Of a stretch of 41,266 nucleotides of DNA, positions 27,532 through 35,899 are shown piece by piece. Below the pieces are notes generated by a model. That model saw nothing but the letters and a program-made list of their open reading frames with translations, was not told the DNA's origin and made no database searches. Where the stretch lies: NCBI GenBank assembly GCA_964522445.1, contig CAZFUY010000011.1, positions 1 to 41,266 of the forward strand, given 5' to 3'. Positions within the stretch are counted from its first letter, which is position 1, and each line of letters opens with the position of its first letter. This DNA is from CAZFUY01 sp964522445. Lineage in GTDB: Bacteria > Pseudomonadota > Gammaproteobacteria > SZUA-229. The translations under genes and the position numbers were made by a program.

Positions 27532-29420
27532 GGGATTTTATTTCCCTCCTGCTGTGCTTTGCTTGCACGGTCATAACTTTCTGCCAGTGCAAACCTGGCC
27601 TTAATCTGATATTCCTCCAGATGCTTACGCCGCTGCTCAAGTTCATTAATAGCTAAAGTTTCCAGCATTCGCCCCTGACGAGCCATAATACCTGTTACTT
27701 TTTCCTTTAACGCCTGCAACTTTATTCTAAAATGACGAATAGGAATTGAATAACCCTCATAGCTTTGTGTAGCTGCCTGACGTGTACGAACAAATGATTT
27801 ATATGTAAAGTTAAGCTTATCAATTAACTCATCCAGCTGATAAAAATGCTGGTAAACCTCTGTTAGTCTTTTATTATAGTTTGAGTCAATATCCCAGGAT
27901 AAAACACCTTTTAAACGTTTTATGCGATCTCTTACTTCCTGTGTTTTGTATTGGGGATTTGAGTCAAGATAAACATTAATTTTCATTAACACATCTAACG
28001 CTGTTCTCTCATTAGCCGTTGCAAGGTGTTCTGGGCGACGTGATACCAGCATGGTTTTTAATCGTTTATCAAGACGGTCACGCTGTTCTATTCGTAACTT
28101 AATACGTGAATCCAGTTTCTTAAACTGCTTTTCTATAACGGGCAATAAAGGTTCATAATAATGACGGCGTATTTCAATGACTTCTTCATAAACTCCAAGA
28201 TTTACCAACCAGGTTAAAACATGCTTATGTAATTCAGCCAGGTCTTTATAATTTTTAAGTGATTCCTGAAAATCATGTGATGCCATTAACTGCATTATGT
28301 AATATGTTTCAGGCGCATCATCCAGATCTCTTAAATTAATTAACCAGTTTTTATCTTTCTTTGATTCTTCACGCAACATTGCAGAAAGAAACTTGCCTTC
28401 ACGTATGCTCTTAATAGATTTATCAAGTTTTATGACTTCATCTCCAAAAACATCCATTGCATGGCCATACATAAGTGCCGCTTTACCATGCACATCAAGT
28501 TTGCCATAGGCATAGGGCACGGCAAGCATAGCTTCCTGAACAGATGCATTAGTAACATTACGTTTATGCAAAACACTCCAGGGAACTAACGCCTGACTAA
28601 AATCACCTAAGGAAACATAACTCCAGCCCAGCCCTAATAATGCTCGATTTGAAAAAGGCCCATCCATTCTTACTCTTTCCATATATTTTTGCGCCTGTTC
28701 TGGTGCTCCATTTTCAAGCATACGATAACCCAATGCTAAATTTGCTTTATCTCTTAATGCAAGCACTTCTCGGTTATCTATATTAGTTTTACCCAGCTTA
28801 TCCAGTTGGCGTATACCTTCTTTTTCCTGATCATTTTGTATTAGCGCAATACCCAGGTTATAAGCAACAAAACCTTGCAGACTTTTTTCATCCTCTAGTG
28901 TTTCTAAAATTTTAACTGCTTTAGAAAAACCACCTGTTGCTATATAAACCTGAGAACGTAAAAACGCTTCATCTATGCGAATTTCTTCCGGGATCTCACC
29001 TTTTATTTTTTCTAAAACATCTAAAGCATTAACGGGTAAATTTTTCTGGAAATAAATGCGAGCTAAACGATAAGCAGCCTCATTGCGAATTGCCTGACTA
29101 ACACTGCCTTCTAACACTGCTTTAATTGCACGACCTGCACGACGGTGCATGCGGTAAGACAATTCAAAATCACCAACAGAGAATTCTGCCTGATCAACAT
29201 GGTAATGAAATGGATCAAGACCTGGCTCATCAAGTGAATAGAATTGCCCCAACTCTGTGTCCAGTTTTACAATGGCATTAAAAAAATCATCCTGAAAAGC
29301 AGAATATAAAGCTTCGCCAAAAAAGATATCCTTTAATTCAGGTTGTTTATTTTCTTCAGCGAAACACACTGCAGCGGAAAAAACACAGCTAATTAAAATA
29401 GTGTAAAAAAACTGTTTCAT
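27528..29420 (-). CDS. Exported TPR/helical-repeat protein, 630 aa
   Basis: A signal peptide ending AVCFA is followed by TPR-like helical repeats over about 35-320 (AAYRLARIYFQKNLPVNALD, AYNLGIALIQNDQEKEGIRQ, LGLGWSYVSLGDFSQALVPW). From about 400 the chain becomes long charged helices rich in Arg, Lys, Glu and Leu, probably coiled coil. No lipobox Cys follows the signal, so it should be a soluble or peripheral periplasmic protein. It begins 14 bases after the small coiled-coil gene and its stop overlaps the 1045-aa gene start. I recognise no named family beyond TPR; the neighbours make it a structural part of the same trans-envelope assembly. Confidence 0.78.
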   Translation of the reverse strand: MKQFFYTILISCVFSAAVCFAEENKQPELKDIFFGEALYSAFQDDFFNAIVKLDTELGQFYSLDEPGLDPFHYHVDQAEFSVGDFELSYRMHRRAGRAIKAVLEGSVSQAIRNEAAYRLARIYFQKNLPVNALDVLEKIKGEIPEEIRIDEAFLRSQVYIATGGFSKAVKILETLEDEKSLQGFVAYNLGIALIQNDQEKEGIRQLDKLGKTNIDNREVLALRDKANLALGYRMLENGAPEQAQKYMERVRMDGPFSNRALLGLGWSYVSLGDFSQALVPWSVLHKRNVTNASVQEAMLAVPYAYGKLDVHGKAALMYGHAMDVFGDEVIKLDKSIKSIREGKFLSAMLREESKKDKNWLINLRDLDDAPETYYIMQLMASHDFQESLKNYKDLAELHKHVLTWLVNLGVYEEVIEIRRHYYEPLLPVIEKQFKKLDSRIKLRIEQRDRLDKRLKTMLVSRRPEHLATANERTALDVLMKINVYLDSNPQYKTQEVRDRIKRLKGVLSWDIDSNYNKRLTEVYQHFYQLDELIDKLNFTYKSFVRTRQAATQSYEGYSIPIRHFRIKLQALKEKVTGIMARQGRMLETLAINELEQRRKHLEEYQIKARFALAESYDRASKAQQEGNKIP

Positions 29421-29434
29421 TATTTAATCTGGTT

Positions 29435-29962
29435 TTACCAGTCTTTAAAGCGAATATCCTGATTATCTGAGTCAGGATCAGCAATCTGGATTTCTACAAA
29501 TTTTGGCCCAACTGCTTTATTAACTTTATAAGACGCACTGCGTTGATAATCTCCACCCGCTGATGCTTTGCCTATAAAACTAACTACCAGGTCATGATCA
29601 CCTGTTTTAATATTGCCTGTATATATTCGCTGCACACCACCTTTATACAAAGCTTCCAGTTCACGGTAACTATATAAATGATGAGCGACCACTTTATTAT
29701 TTAATTTGATCTGTATTGAATCCAGACGGAACTCATCTTCTTTATTTAAAGAGACAAAGAGTGATACCTGTGTATTTGATGGAAACAGGAGTTTTTCTTC
29801 TAAACGTGAAAGTTCAGACGTTAAGTCCAGAACATTTTTTTTTATATCCTGAACCTGTTCATCCAGCCCTTTAATCTGCTCACGATTCACATCCTCGGCA
29901 AGAGTAATTGATGCAAAAAATAGTAGGACTGCTGTAGTAAATATTCTTAATAATCTACACAT
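29435..29962 (-). CDS. Secreted small coiled-coil/beta protein, 175 aa, first gene of operon
   Basis: The frame is open back to 30109, but I choose the ATG at 29962. From there the product starts MCRLLRIFTTAVLLFFASIT, a good signal peptide ending in LAEDV, whereas the upstream 49 residues add an unlikely second hydrophobic stretch. After the signal a heptad-like helix (about 28-58, QIKGLDEQVQDIKKNVLDL) leads to a beta-rich domain with LDSIQIKLNNKVVAHHLYSY and TGNIKTGDHDLVVSFIG. No named family recognised. It is the first gene of the long minus-strand run, 14 bases before the 630-aa gene, with 335 bp of non-coding DNA between its start and the pnp terminator region. Probably a periplasmic accessory of the motor/adhesin system. 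Confidence 0.72.
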   Translation of the reverse strand: MCRLLRIFTTAVLLFFASITLAEDVNREQIKGLDEQVQDIKKNVLDLTSELSRLEEKLLFPSNTQVSLFVSLNKEDEFRLDSIQIKLNNKVVAHHLYSYRELEALYKGGVQRIYTGNIKTGDHDLVVSFIGKASAGGDYQRSASYKVNKAVGPKFVEIQIADPDSDNQDIRFKDW

Positions 29963-30084
29963 ATGGAATACCCGCAATAATAAGGCACTGATAATTTCTA
30001 ATAAAATATAGCGGGCGATTAAACCCATTACCAAAAACAGAATTTGTGATTTCATCCATGAAACATATCCTATGAATATAGACT

Positions 30085-30114
30085 GTATAACCAGTGATTT
30101 ACAGCACATGACAA
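30085..30114 (-). promoter_or_regulatory. Candidate sigma-70 promoter of motor/adhesin operon
   Basis: On the minus strand, TTGTCA (30109-30114) and TTATAC (30085-30090) are separated by 18 bases. They lie about 125 bases before the ATG at 29962, in the only large spacer (29963-30297) upstream of the operon. Hexamer matches are moderate and spacing is one base longer than ideal. Further upstream, 30144-30149 and 30161-30166 form a GGCAGA/TCTGCC hairpin flanked by TAATTG/CAATTA, a possible operator or leader structure. I see no gene in this spacer. Confidence 0.35.
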
Positions 30115-30297
30115 AGAACTTTATTTAAAAAAGAGAGGTAATTGGCAGAATTAGAAAAAATCTGCCCGGGGTCAATTATTTAACTTTGAACTAATCAATC
30201 AGGCATCATAATCAGGCGTTCAGAAACAAAGAATAGCACTGGCAGAAAATGGACTAATAACTGATTATTTGGCTTAAATACTTTATTAATTTCCAAT

Positions 30298-30324
30298 AAA
30301 AAAGGGGCTAAAAGCCCCTTTTTT
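30298..30324 (-). terminator. Intrinsic terminator after pnp
   Basis: GGGGCT and AGCCCC form a six-pair stem with a three-base loop (30304-30318), flanked by six A on one side and six T on the other, so it could act on both strands. It lies 20 bases downstream of the pnp stop on the minus strand and separates the translation cluster from the motor/adhesin operon. Confidence 0.9.
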
Positions 30325-30343
30325 CATATAAACACTCTAGAAA

Positions 30344-32422
30344 CTAGGCAGCTTCAACAGCCTTCATACTTAAGCGAATACGCCCCTGACGGTCAATTTC
30401 AAGTACTTTAACCTTGATAACATCGCCTTCAGATAACTTGTCGCTTACATTTTCAACTCGTTCTTCACAGATTTGAGAGATATGAACCAGACCTTCCTTG
30501 TTTGGCAAAATGCGAACAAAAGCACCGAAATCCATAATCTTAATAACTGTTCCATCGTAAACCTTGCCAACTTCTGCTTCAGCTGTAATCTGCTCAATAC
30601 GAACTTTAGCTGCTTCCGCTGCATTGAAATCATTTGAAGCAATTTTGATATTGCCATCATCATCGATATCAATAGAAACACCCGTTTCTTCAGTGATTGA
30701 TCTAATAACTGCGCCACCCTTACCAATAACGTCACGAATCTTGTCTGGATTAATCGTCATCTTCAGGTAGCGAGGTGCATAATGAGACATTTCTGAACTT
30801 GGCTCTGAAATTACTTTATTCATTTCACCAAGAATAAATAGTCGGCCTGCCTTTGCCTGCTCTAATGCTTTTTCCATAATGTCTTTGGTGATACCCGTAA
30901 TTTTAATATCCATTTGCAGCGCACTGATACCATTTGCTGTACCGGCTACTTTAAAGTCCATATCACCCAGATGATCTTCATCACCCAGAATGTCACTTAA
31001 TACAGAATACTCATCACCTTCTTTAATCAGCCCCATCGCAATACCTGCTACGGGTGCTTTCAATGGAACACCTGCATCCATCAATGCTAAAGACGTACCA
31101 CAAACCGAAGCCATAGAGCTTGATCCATTTGACTCAGTGATTTCAGACACGATACGAATGGAGTAGGGGAAGTCATCTTCTGATGGCATAACCGCCATTA
31201 CGCCACGTTTTGCCAGTTTGCCATGACCAATTTCACGACGACCCGGTGTGCCGGTACGACCTGTTTCACCCACACTGTATGGAGGGAAGTTATAGTGCAG
31301 CATAAAGCCGTCTGTTCTCTCACCTTCAAGTGCATCAATCTTTTGTGCATCACGTGCTGTACCTAATGTAGTTACAACTAATGCCTGTGTTTCACCACGT
31401 GTAAATAAAGCAGAACCGTGAGTTCTTGGTAAAACGCCTGTACGAACGGTAATAGGACGAACATCATCGAGATTACGACCATCGATACGTTTTTCACCTG
31501 AGATGATACGACCACGAACAATGCTCTTTTCAACTTTACCAAACATATCTTTGATATCGCCAGCAGAGTAACCATCATCTGTTGCCAGTTTTTCAACGGC
31601 TGCAGCGCGTACTTTATCAACTGCCGCATAACGTTCTAATTTTTCAGAAATTTGATAGGCTGCTGTTAAATCAGCGGTTACCTCACCTGTTACAGTCGCC
31701 AGTAATGCCTGATCAATTTCTGGGGCAACCCATTCCATAGAAGGAGTATTTACTTCAGCTGCCAGCTCTTTAATTGCGTTAATTGCTACCTGGAATTGCT
31801 CATGACCAAACATCACTGCACCCAGCATCACATCTTCTGCCAGTTCACTGGCTTCAGACTCAACCATTAGAACCGCATCTTCTGTACCCGCTACAACCAG
31901 ATCAAGATCGGACTCTTTTAACTGAGCGAATGTCGGGTTAAGGATATACTCACCGTCTTTGTAACCCACGCGAGCGCAACCAACAGGACCTGCAAAAGGT
32001 GCGCCTGAAATAGCAAGTGCCGCTGAAGCACCCAGCATCGCAGGCATATCAGGATCAATATCAGGATTTAATGAAACAACGGTTGCAATAACCTGTACTT
32101 CATTAGTAAAACCTTTAGGAAACAGCGGACGAATAGGACGGTCAATTAGACGACTGGTCAGAGTTTCTTTTTCTGATGGTCGACCTTCACGTTTAAAGAA
32201 GCTGCCTGGAATTTTACCTGCAGCGTATGAACGTTCCTGATAATTCACTGTGAGCGGGAAAAAGTCTCTTGGCTCTCCAGCTTTATTAACTACAGCAGAG
32301 ACAAGTACAACAGTATCATCCATATTAACGATGACACAGCCAGATGCCTGGCGTGCGATTTCGCCGGTTTCAATGCTGACATTATGTTCGCCAAGCTTAA
32401 AAGATTTTTTAATTGCGGTCAC
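30344..32422 (-). CDS. pnp: Polyribonucleotide nucleotidyltransferase (PNPase)
   Basis: PNPase degrades RNA 3' to 5' by phosphorolysis and acts in the degradosome. The 692 residues (E. coli 711) show the whole family layout: two RNase PH-like domains joined by an all-alpha linker, a KH domain with the IGKGGA loop near 570, and a C-terminal S1 domain (GTVIKIMDFGAFVRILPNKE). SRLIDRPIRPLFPKGF is the typical first-domain motif. The start is GTG (32420-32422), with AGGGA eight bases upstream. It follows rpsO by 167 bases, which hold a long hairpin in place of a terminator, as in enterics where RNase III cuts the leader and PNPase represses itself. A terminator follows the gene. Confidence 0.98.
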   Translation of the reverse strand: MTAIKKSFKLGEHNVSIETGEIARQASGCVIVNMDDTVVLVSAVVNKAGEPRDFFPLTVNYQERSYAAGKIPGSFFKREGRPSEKETLTSRLIDRPIRPLFPKGFTNEVQVIATVVSLNPDIDPDMPAMLGASAALAISGAPFAGPVGCARVGYKDGEYILNPTFAQLKESDLDLVVAGTEDAVLMVESEASELAEDVMLGAVMFGHEQFQVAINAIKELAAEVNTPSMEWVAPEIDQALLATVTGEVTADLTAAYQISEKLERYAAVDKVRAAAVEKLATDDGYSAGDIKDMFGKVEKSIVRGRIISGEKRIDGRNLDDVRPITVRTGVLPRTHGSALFTRGETQALVVTTLGTARDAQKIDALEGERTDGFMLHYNFPPYSVGETGRTGTPGRREIGHGKLAKRGVMAVMPSEDDFPYSIRIVSEITESNGSSSMASVCGTSLALMDAGVPLKAPVAGIAMGLIKEGDEYSVLSDILGDEDHLGDMDFKVAGTANGISALQMDIKITGITKDIMEKALEQAKAGRLFILGEMNKVISEPSSEMSHYAPRYLKMTINPDKIRDVIGKGGAVIRSITEETGVSIDIDDDGNIKIASNDFNAAEAAKVRIEQITAEAEVGKVYDGTVIKIMDFGAFVRILPNKEGLVHISQICEERVENVSDKLSEGDVIKVKVLEIDRQGRIRLSMKAVEAA

Positions 32423-32465
32423 AGGTTGTTCCCTATTTCAATTCGTTTATTAACAACGGTTTATT

Positions 32466-32583
32466 GTAACTATTCCAGCTTGCCTCAGTAGACTTCATAT
32501 CGTGCGGAAAATGTGAGTTTACAAGCGTAAAGATCCATTTTCCAACAAAATATGGCGTTACACAGAGTAAGCTGAATAGTTAC
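32466..32583 (-). promoter_or_regulatory. rpsO-pnp leader hairpin, probable RNase III/PNPase autoregulatory site
   Basis: Outer arms 32466-32486 and 32565-32583 pair (GTAACTATTC-AGCTT against AAGCT-GAATAGTTAC, with small bulges). Inner arms 32506-32513 and 32536-32543 pair perfectly (GGAAAATG/CATTTTCC). The structure begins a few bases after the rpsO stop and ends 43 bases before the pnp start. E. coli has an RNase III-cleaved stem-loop in the same place, which lets PNPase control its own message. The conserved place and shape support the same role here; cleavage is inferred. Confidence 0.7.
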
Positions 32584-32589
32584 GATTTA

Positions 32590-32859
32590 TTAACGACGCA
32601 AACCAAGACCACCAATTAAGTCTTTGTAACGTTGCTGGTTTTTAGTTTTCAGGTAATCAAGCAATTTACGACGCTGATTTACCATACGTAAAAGACCACG
32701 ACGTGAATGATGGTCATGTTTGTGATCTTTAAAGTGATCTGTAAGCTGTGTAATACGGCCTGTTAACAACGCTACCTGAACTTCTGGAGAACCTGTGTCC
32801 CCTTCAGCCTGTGCGTATTTTGATACGATTTCTGCTTTTTCTGCAGCTGCTAATGACAT
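32590..32859 (-). CDS. rpsO: 30S ribosomal protein S15
   Basis: S15 binds 16S rRNA early in 30S assembly. I start at the ATG at 32859, giving 89 residues (the usual length), with GGGAG eight bases upstream. The open frame extends 24 codons further, but that part lacks family similarity. Family signatures are present: TGSPEVQVALLTGRI, LTDHFKDHKHDHHSRRGLL and LLDYLKTKNQQRYKDLIGGLGLRR. It has its own promoter upstream and shares a transcript with pnp through a hairpin spacer. Confidence 0.98.
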   Translation of the reverse strand: MSLAAAEKAEIVSKYAQAEGDTGSPEVQVALLTGRITQLTDHFKDHKHDHHSRRGLLRMVNQRRKLLDYLKTKNQQRYKDLIGGLGLRR

Positions 32860-32902
32860 AGCAATAACTCCCAACTCGATTTGGCTCAGTAAAAGAGCCG
32901 GG

Positions 32903-32931
32903 ATTCTATCACGATTTATGCTGCTCACCAA
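32903..32931 (-). promoter_or_regulatory. rpsO promoter
   Basis: Minus strand TTGGTG (32926-32931), 17-base spacer, TAGAAT (32903-32908); the ATG of rpsO is about 44 bases downstream. The -10 matches five of six consensus bases and spacing is ideal. A GGCTC/GAGCC hairpin (32883-32899) lies in the expected leader. The rest of the spacer up to 33247 holds an imperfect TTTTGCACGAAG / CTTCGCACAAAA inverted pair (32986-33040) and otherwise nothing I can name. Confidence 0.65.
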
Positions 32932-33247
32932 AGCCTATAGAGGTTTTTTTCATAGAAAACGGGAAGAAAGACTCTAAGTTGAGGCTTTTGCACGAAGGGT
33001 CATTAAATTTCAATTTATATGATAAGAGCTTCGCACAAAAAAACACCCCATACAAAACATAATGAATACATGTTTGAGCACAATACCTTGTAGCTTTACT
33101 ACCGTCTAAAGAGAGGCATATTAAGGGTTGATTTTACTAATATTTAGAGAGAATATAGAATAGGTTTTAATGTGTATTGGAAGAGCTCATTTAAGGTAAT
33201 AATATTTCTATTTTCTTACTTCGCGACTTAATGCAAAGGAGAAACAA

Positions 33248-34669
33248 ATGTCAATTATACGTTATTGTTTTATTCTTTTATTTAGTGTTTTTTTAATCCC
33301 TGAACACCCTGCTTTAGCCGATAGCAGGGGAAAAACGTCCATAATACGCCCCCTGCATCAGACAATAAAGAAACCTTCATCATCTTCTTTTTCTATGTAC
33401 CCTCCGAATATATTAGGCCATTCAACAAATAGGGGTAGCAATCGGGGAACATTAAATAGCAAACTTAAAATCACTGGTAGAGATTTTATGCCTAACGCTT
33501 TTCAGGTTCGCCTTTCTTCTATTGATAATCGAGGTAAAAAGCATTCTACTAAACTTACCATTATTTCCCGCTCTAAAACACAAATTGTTGCACGACTCCC
33601 TTTTAAAAGAATAAGCGGCAAATTAATAGCTGGATATGGAACACCTAGAAGCGAAGTAGTGGTGTCACAAAATTTTATAGTACATGGCCAACCCAAAATA
33701 ACCAGAATTACACCAAGAGTTTTTTATAAAGGAGCCAGGATCACCATCTCTGGCAGAGACCTCTACGATCTCAGTCCCTTAACCACATATTACCATGATG
33801 GAATCTCAGAAAAAATGATAGGTTTCGGCAGTTACCAGAAACTTTTAGTTATTAGTAACTGGAAGACACAATCAAGAAAAGCTCAATTTACCATACCACT
33901 TTCCTGTAACCCTAACTGTGGATATGGAGCAACACCTACTGCAGGACAATATATTCCTCATATAGATGCTCCTCTCTCTGGAAATTTATGGATCAAATCA
34001 TCTTCTCAAAAGTTTGACACTTCAATTCACGTCTCTTATTTACCAGAAAACCCAGACAATACAGCGCGACTTAGCATTATTAAAAGCGAAGCACCTAAGT
34101 GGGGAAACAAGCCCGTCTCTTTTGTCTATGGCGGTTCTTTTATGAATAGAATCTCCATAAATGGTGCAGGTTTTAAGGGAAGCAAAGCATTTCTGAATCA
34201 CAAACGCATAAATTTTAATTATTCCAGTAACGGGAAAAATGGCTGGGCAACCATTCCCTATGAAGCATCAAGTGGCAAGATCGTGCTTATAAAAAGCAAG
34301 GGCAGCCAGCGACAGGTGGCAAAAACCAGCTCATTCAGAGTTATCCCCTTTCCAAAGATCACAAGTCCCAGCAGAAAAATCGGGGTTTATCCCGGAAGAG
34401 AATTCTCTGTTCGAGGTTTTGATCTTAATTCTCCTGGAGATGTTAGTGGCTTGAGCTATTCATGGAAGCTAACTATTCCAGATAATAAATATTCATTACA
34501 GCTTATACGTAAACACTCTAGAGAGGCTGTACTTAAAATAGTTGCTCACCAGACACTTCCGGATCATTATTTTGACCAGAACCAACATAGAAACGGAATT
34601 GCTCTAGTTGCTACGGCAAATGGCGAACAAAAAGAATTGCGTCATTTTAATATTTATTTAAAAAGATAA
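33248..34669 (+). CDS. Secreted IPT/TIG-like Ig-domain protein, 473 aa
   Basis: A signal peptide (MSIIRYCFILLFSVFLIPEH, cut near ALA-DS at about 25) precedes four Ig-like modules of IPT/TIG type. They begin near PPNILGHSTNRGS, PKITRITPRVFYKGARITIS, the APKWGNKPVSF segment and PKITSPSRKIGVYPGREF, each with a glycine-rich turn such as ISGRDL, INGAGF or VRGFDL. A segment with CNPNCGYG near residue 220 may form a disulfide. There is no anchor, so it is probably extracellular or periplasmic. A strong AAGGAG lies seven bases before the ATG. It is the only plus-strand gene in the window, set between truB and rpsO, which are usually neighbours, so it looks like a lineage-specific insertion. I see no convincing promoter hexamers and no terminator after it. 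Function unknown; adhesion or cell-surface binding is a guess from the fold. Confidence 0.8.
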   Translation: MSIIRYCFILLFSVFLIPEHPALADSRGKTSIIRPLHQTIKKPSSSSFSMYPPNILGHSTNRGSNRGTLNSKLKITGRDFMPNAFQVRLSSIDNRGKKHSTKLTIISRSKTQIVARLPFKRISGKLIAGYGTPRSEVVVSQNFIVHGQPKITRITPRVFYKGARITISGRDLYDLSPLTTYYHDGISEKMIGFGSYQKLLVISNWKTQSRKAQFTIPLSCNPNCGYGATPTAGQYIPHIDAPLSGNLWIKSSSQKFDTSIHVSYLPENPDNTARLSIIKSEAPKWGNKPVSFVYGGSFMNRISINGAGFKGSKAFLNHKRINFNYSSNGKNGWATIPYEASSGKIVLIKSKGSQRQVAKTSSFRVIPFPKITSPSRKIGVYPGREFSVRGFDLNSPGDVSGLSYSWKLTIPDNKYSLQLIRKHSREAVLKIVAHQTLPDHYFDQNQHRNGIALVATANGEQKELRHFNIYLKR

Positions 34670-34748
34670 TGCATGGTAAGAAAAATCTCAACAAGTTATA
34701 ATTAAGCAGAGTTGGCCTTAAAGTTCCGCCCATATAACCTGTTACAAA

Positions 34749-35660
34749 TCAATCAAAATTCATCATTCGTTTAGGCGCAACTCGCCCCTGATCATCAATT
34801 TCACCCACACCTAAAAACTGATTTTCATTATAAATTCTAACTTTTCCATCAACTGGGGCCTTGGTTACCTGAACAGGCTGACCTAATTTTATGTAATAAG
34901 CACTATCGGCATCCAGTTTTACTTTTGGCCAGTCTATGATTCCACTGTCTATAGCAAGTAAAGATTTATCCATGGCATCATAACCCTGATCGACTAATTG
35001 TTCTAACTGATCTAAAGTCACCATTTCTCCTTTATATGGCCCAACAGTCAATCGCCTCAACTGGGTAATAAATGCACAACAATCTAAGGCCTCTGCGATA
35101 TCTTCAGCCAGTGTTCTTACATAAGTGCCTTTTGAGCAGGTAACTTTGAATTCTATTTCACCCGCTTCAAAACTTAAAATTTTCAGACTATAAATGGTAA
35201 CGGGGCGCGGTGGACGTTCAACTTCAATGCCCTGACGTGCAAGATCATATAAACGCTGGCCATCTTTTTTAAGTGCTGAGTACATAGGAGGTATTTGTTC
35301 TATATCACCCAGAAATTGAGGCAGAACTTTTTCTATATCTTTTTGTGTAATATGCTCAAAAGGCAATGTCTGTACAACATCACCTTCTGCATCGGCAGTC
35401 GTCGTTTTGCGGCCTAACTGACATTTAAACTGATACGTTTTATCAGCATCTAACAAAAAAGCTGAGGTTTTTGTCGCCTCGCCTAAACAAATTGGAAGCA
35501 TGCCTGTTGCTAACGGATCAAGACTCCCCGTGTGGCCTGCTTTGCGTGCATCAAATAAACGTTTTACTTTTTGCAGGGCACGGTTAGATGATATATCGAG
35601 TGGTTTATCTAATAACAATACGCCGTGAACAGGACGGCCTTTATTTTTTTTTCGGGACAT
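34749..35660 (-). CDS. truB: tRNA pseudouridine(55) synthase
   Basis: TruB makes pseudouridine 55 in the T loop of tRNAs. The 303 residues (E. coli 314) contain the catalytic motif GHTGSLDPLATGMLP, with the nucleophile Asp at residue 48 as in E. coli, the Lys-Pro motif LLLDKP near 15-20, and KGTYVRTLAEDI around 180. The C-terminal part is a PUA-like domain (KLGQPVQV...GRVAPKRMMNF). It is separated from rbfA by 239 bases that include a scaffold gap, which may hide some spacer length. The usual downstream neighbour rpsO is displaced by the plus-strand secreted-protein gene. Confidence 0.97.
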   Translation of the reverse strand: MSRKKNKGRPVHGVLLLDKPLDISSNRALQKVKRLFDARKAGHTGSLDPLATGMLPICLGEATKTSAFLLDADKTYQFKCQLGRKTTTADAEGDVVQTLPFEHITQKDIEKVLPQFLGDIEQIPPMYSALKKDGQRLYDLARQGIEVERPPRPVTIYSLKILSFEAGEIEFKVTCSKGTYVRTLAEDIAEALDCCAFITQLRRLTVGPYKGEMVTLDQLEQLVDQGYDAMDKSLLAIDSGIIDWPKVKLDADSAYYIKLGQPVQVTKAPVDGKVRIYNENQFLGVGEIDDQGRVAPKRMMNFD

Positions 35661-35695
35661 AAAAATTAAAACCTGAAAATATTTTTATCACAGAG

Positions 35696-35795
35696 NNNNN
35701 NNNNNNNNNNNNNNNNNNNNNNNNNNNNNNNNNNNNNNNNNNNNNNNNNNNNNNNNNNNNNNNNNNNNNNNNNNNNNNNNNNNNNNNNNNNNNNN
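35696..35795. other. Scaffold gap of 100 N
   Basis: Exactly 100 N between truB and rbfA. The octamer TCACAGAG stands on both sides of the gap, suggesting that the two contig ends overlap or share a short repeat, and a REP-like unit lies 43 bases to the right. The true spacer length is therefore unknown. Confidence 0.98.
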
Positions 35796-35837
35796 TCACA
35801 GAGAAAAATTATTAGATAACTGATATTGGAAAGCACC

Positions 35838-35865
35838 AGATCCTTCGGCTGCGCTCAGGATGACA
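35838..35865. repeat. REP-like palindromic unit
   Basis: A 28-base unit, AGATCCTTCGGCTG followed by CGCTCAGGATGACA, with ATCCT/AGGAT arms. It matches the unit at 34-61 in 24 of 28 positions. It lies in the truB-rbfA spacer next to the scaffold gap. Confidence 0.7.
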
Positions 35866-35899
35866 AAGAAAAAATTTCTATATACACCGTGGTAAAAAG

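Noticed and set aside
29963..30109. 49-residue N-terminal extension of the first operon gene
   Set aside because: It adds a second hydrophobic stretch before a clean signal peptide and would begin within the candidate promoter; the ATG at 29962 gives a normal exported protein.
32860..32931. 24-residue N-terminal extension of S15
   Set aside because: It covers the promoter and ribosome site of rpsO and exceeds the family length of 89 residues.
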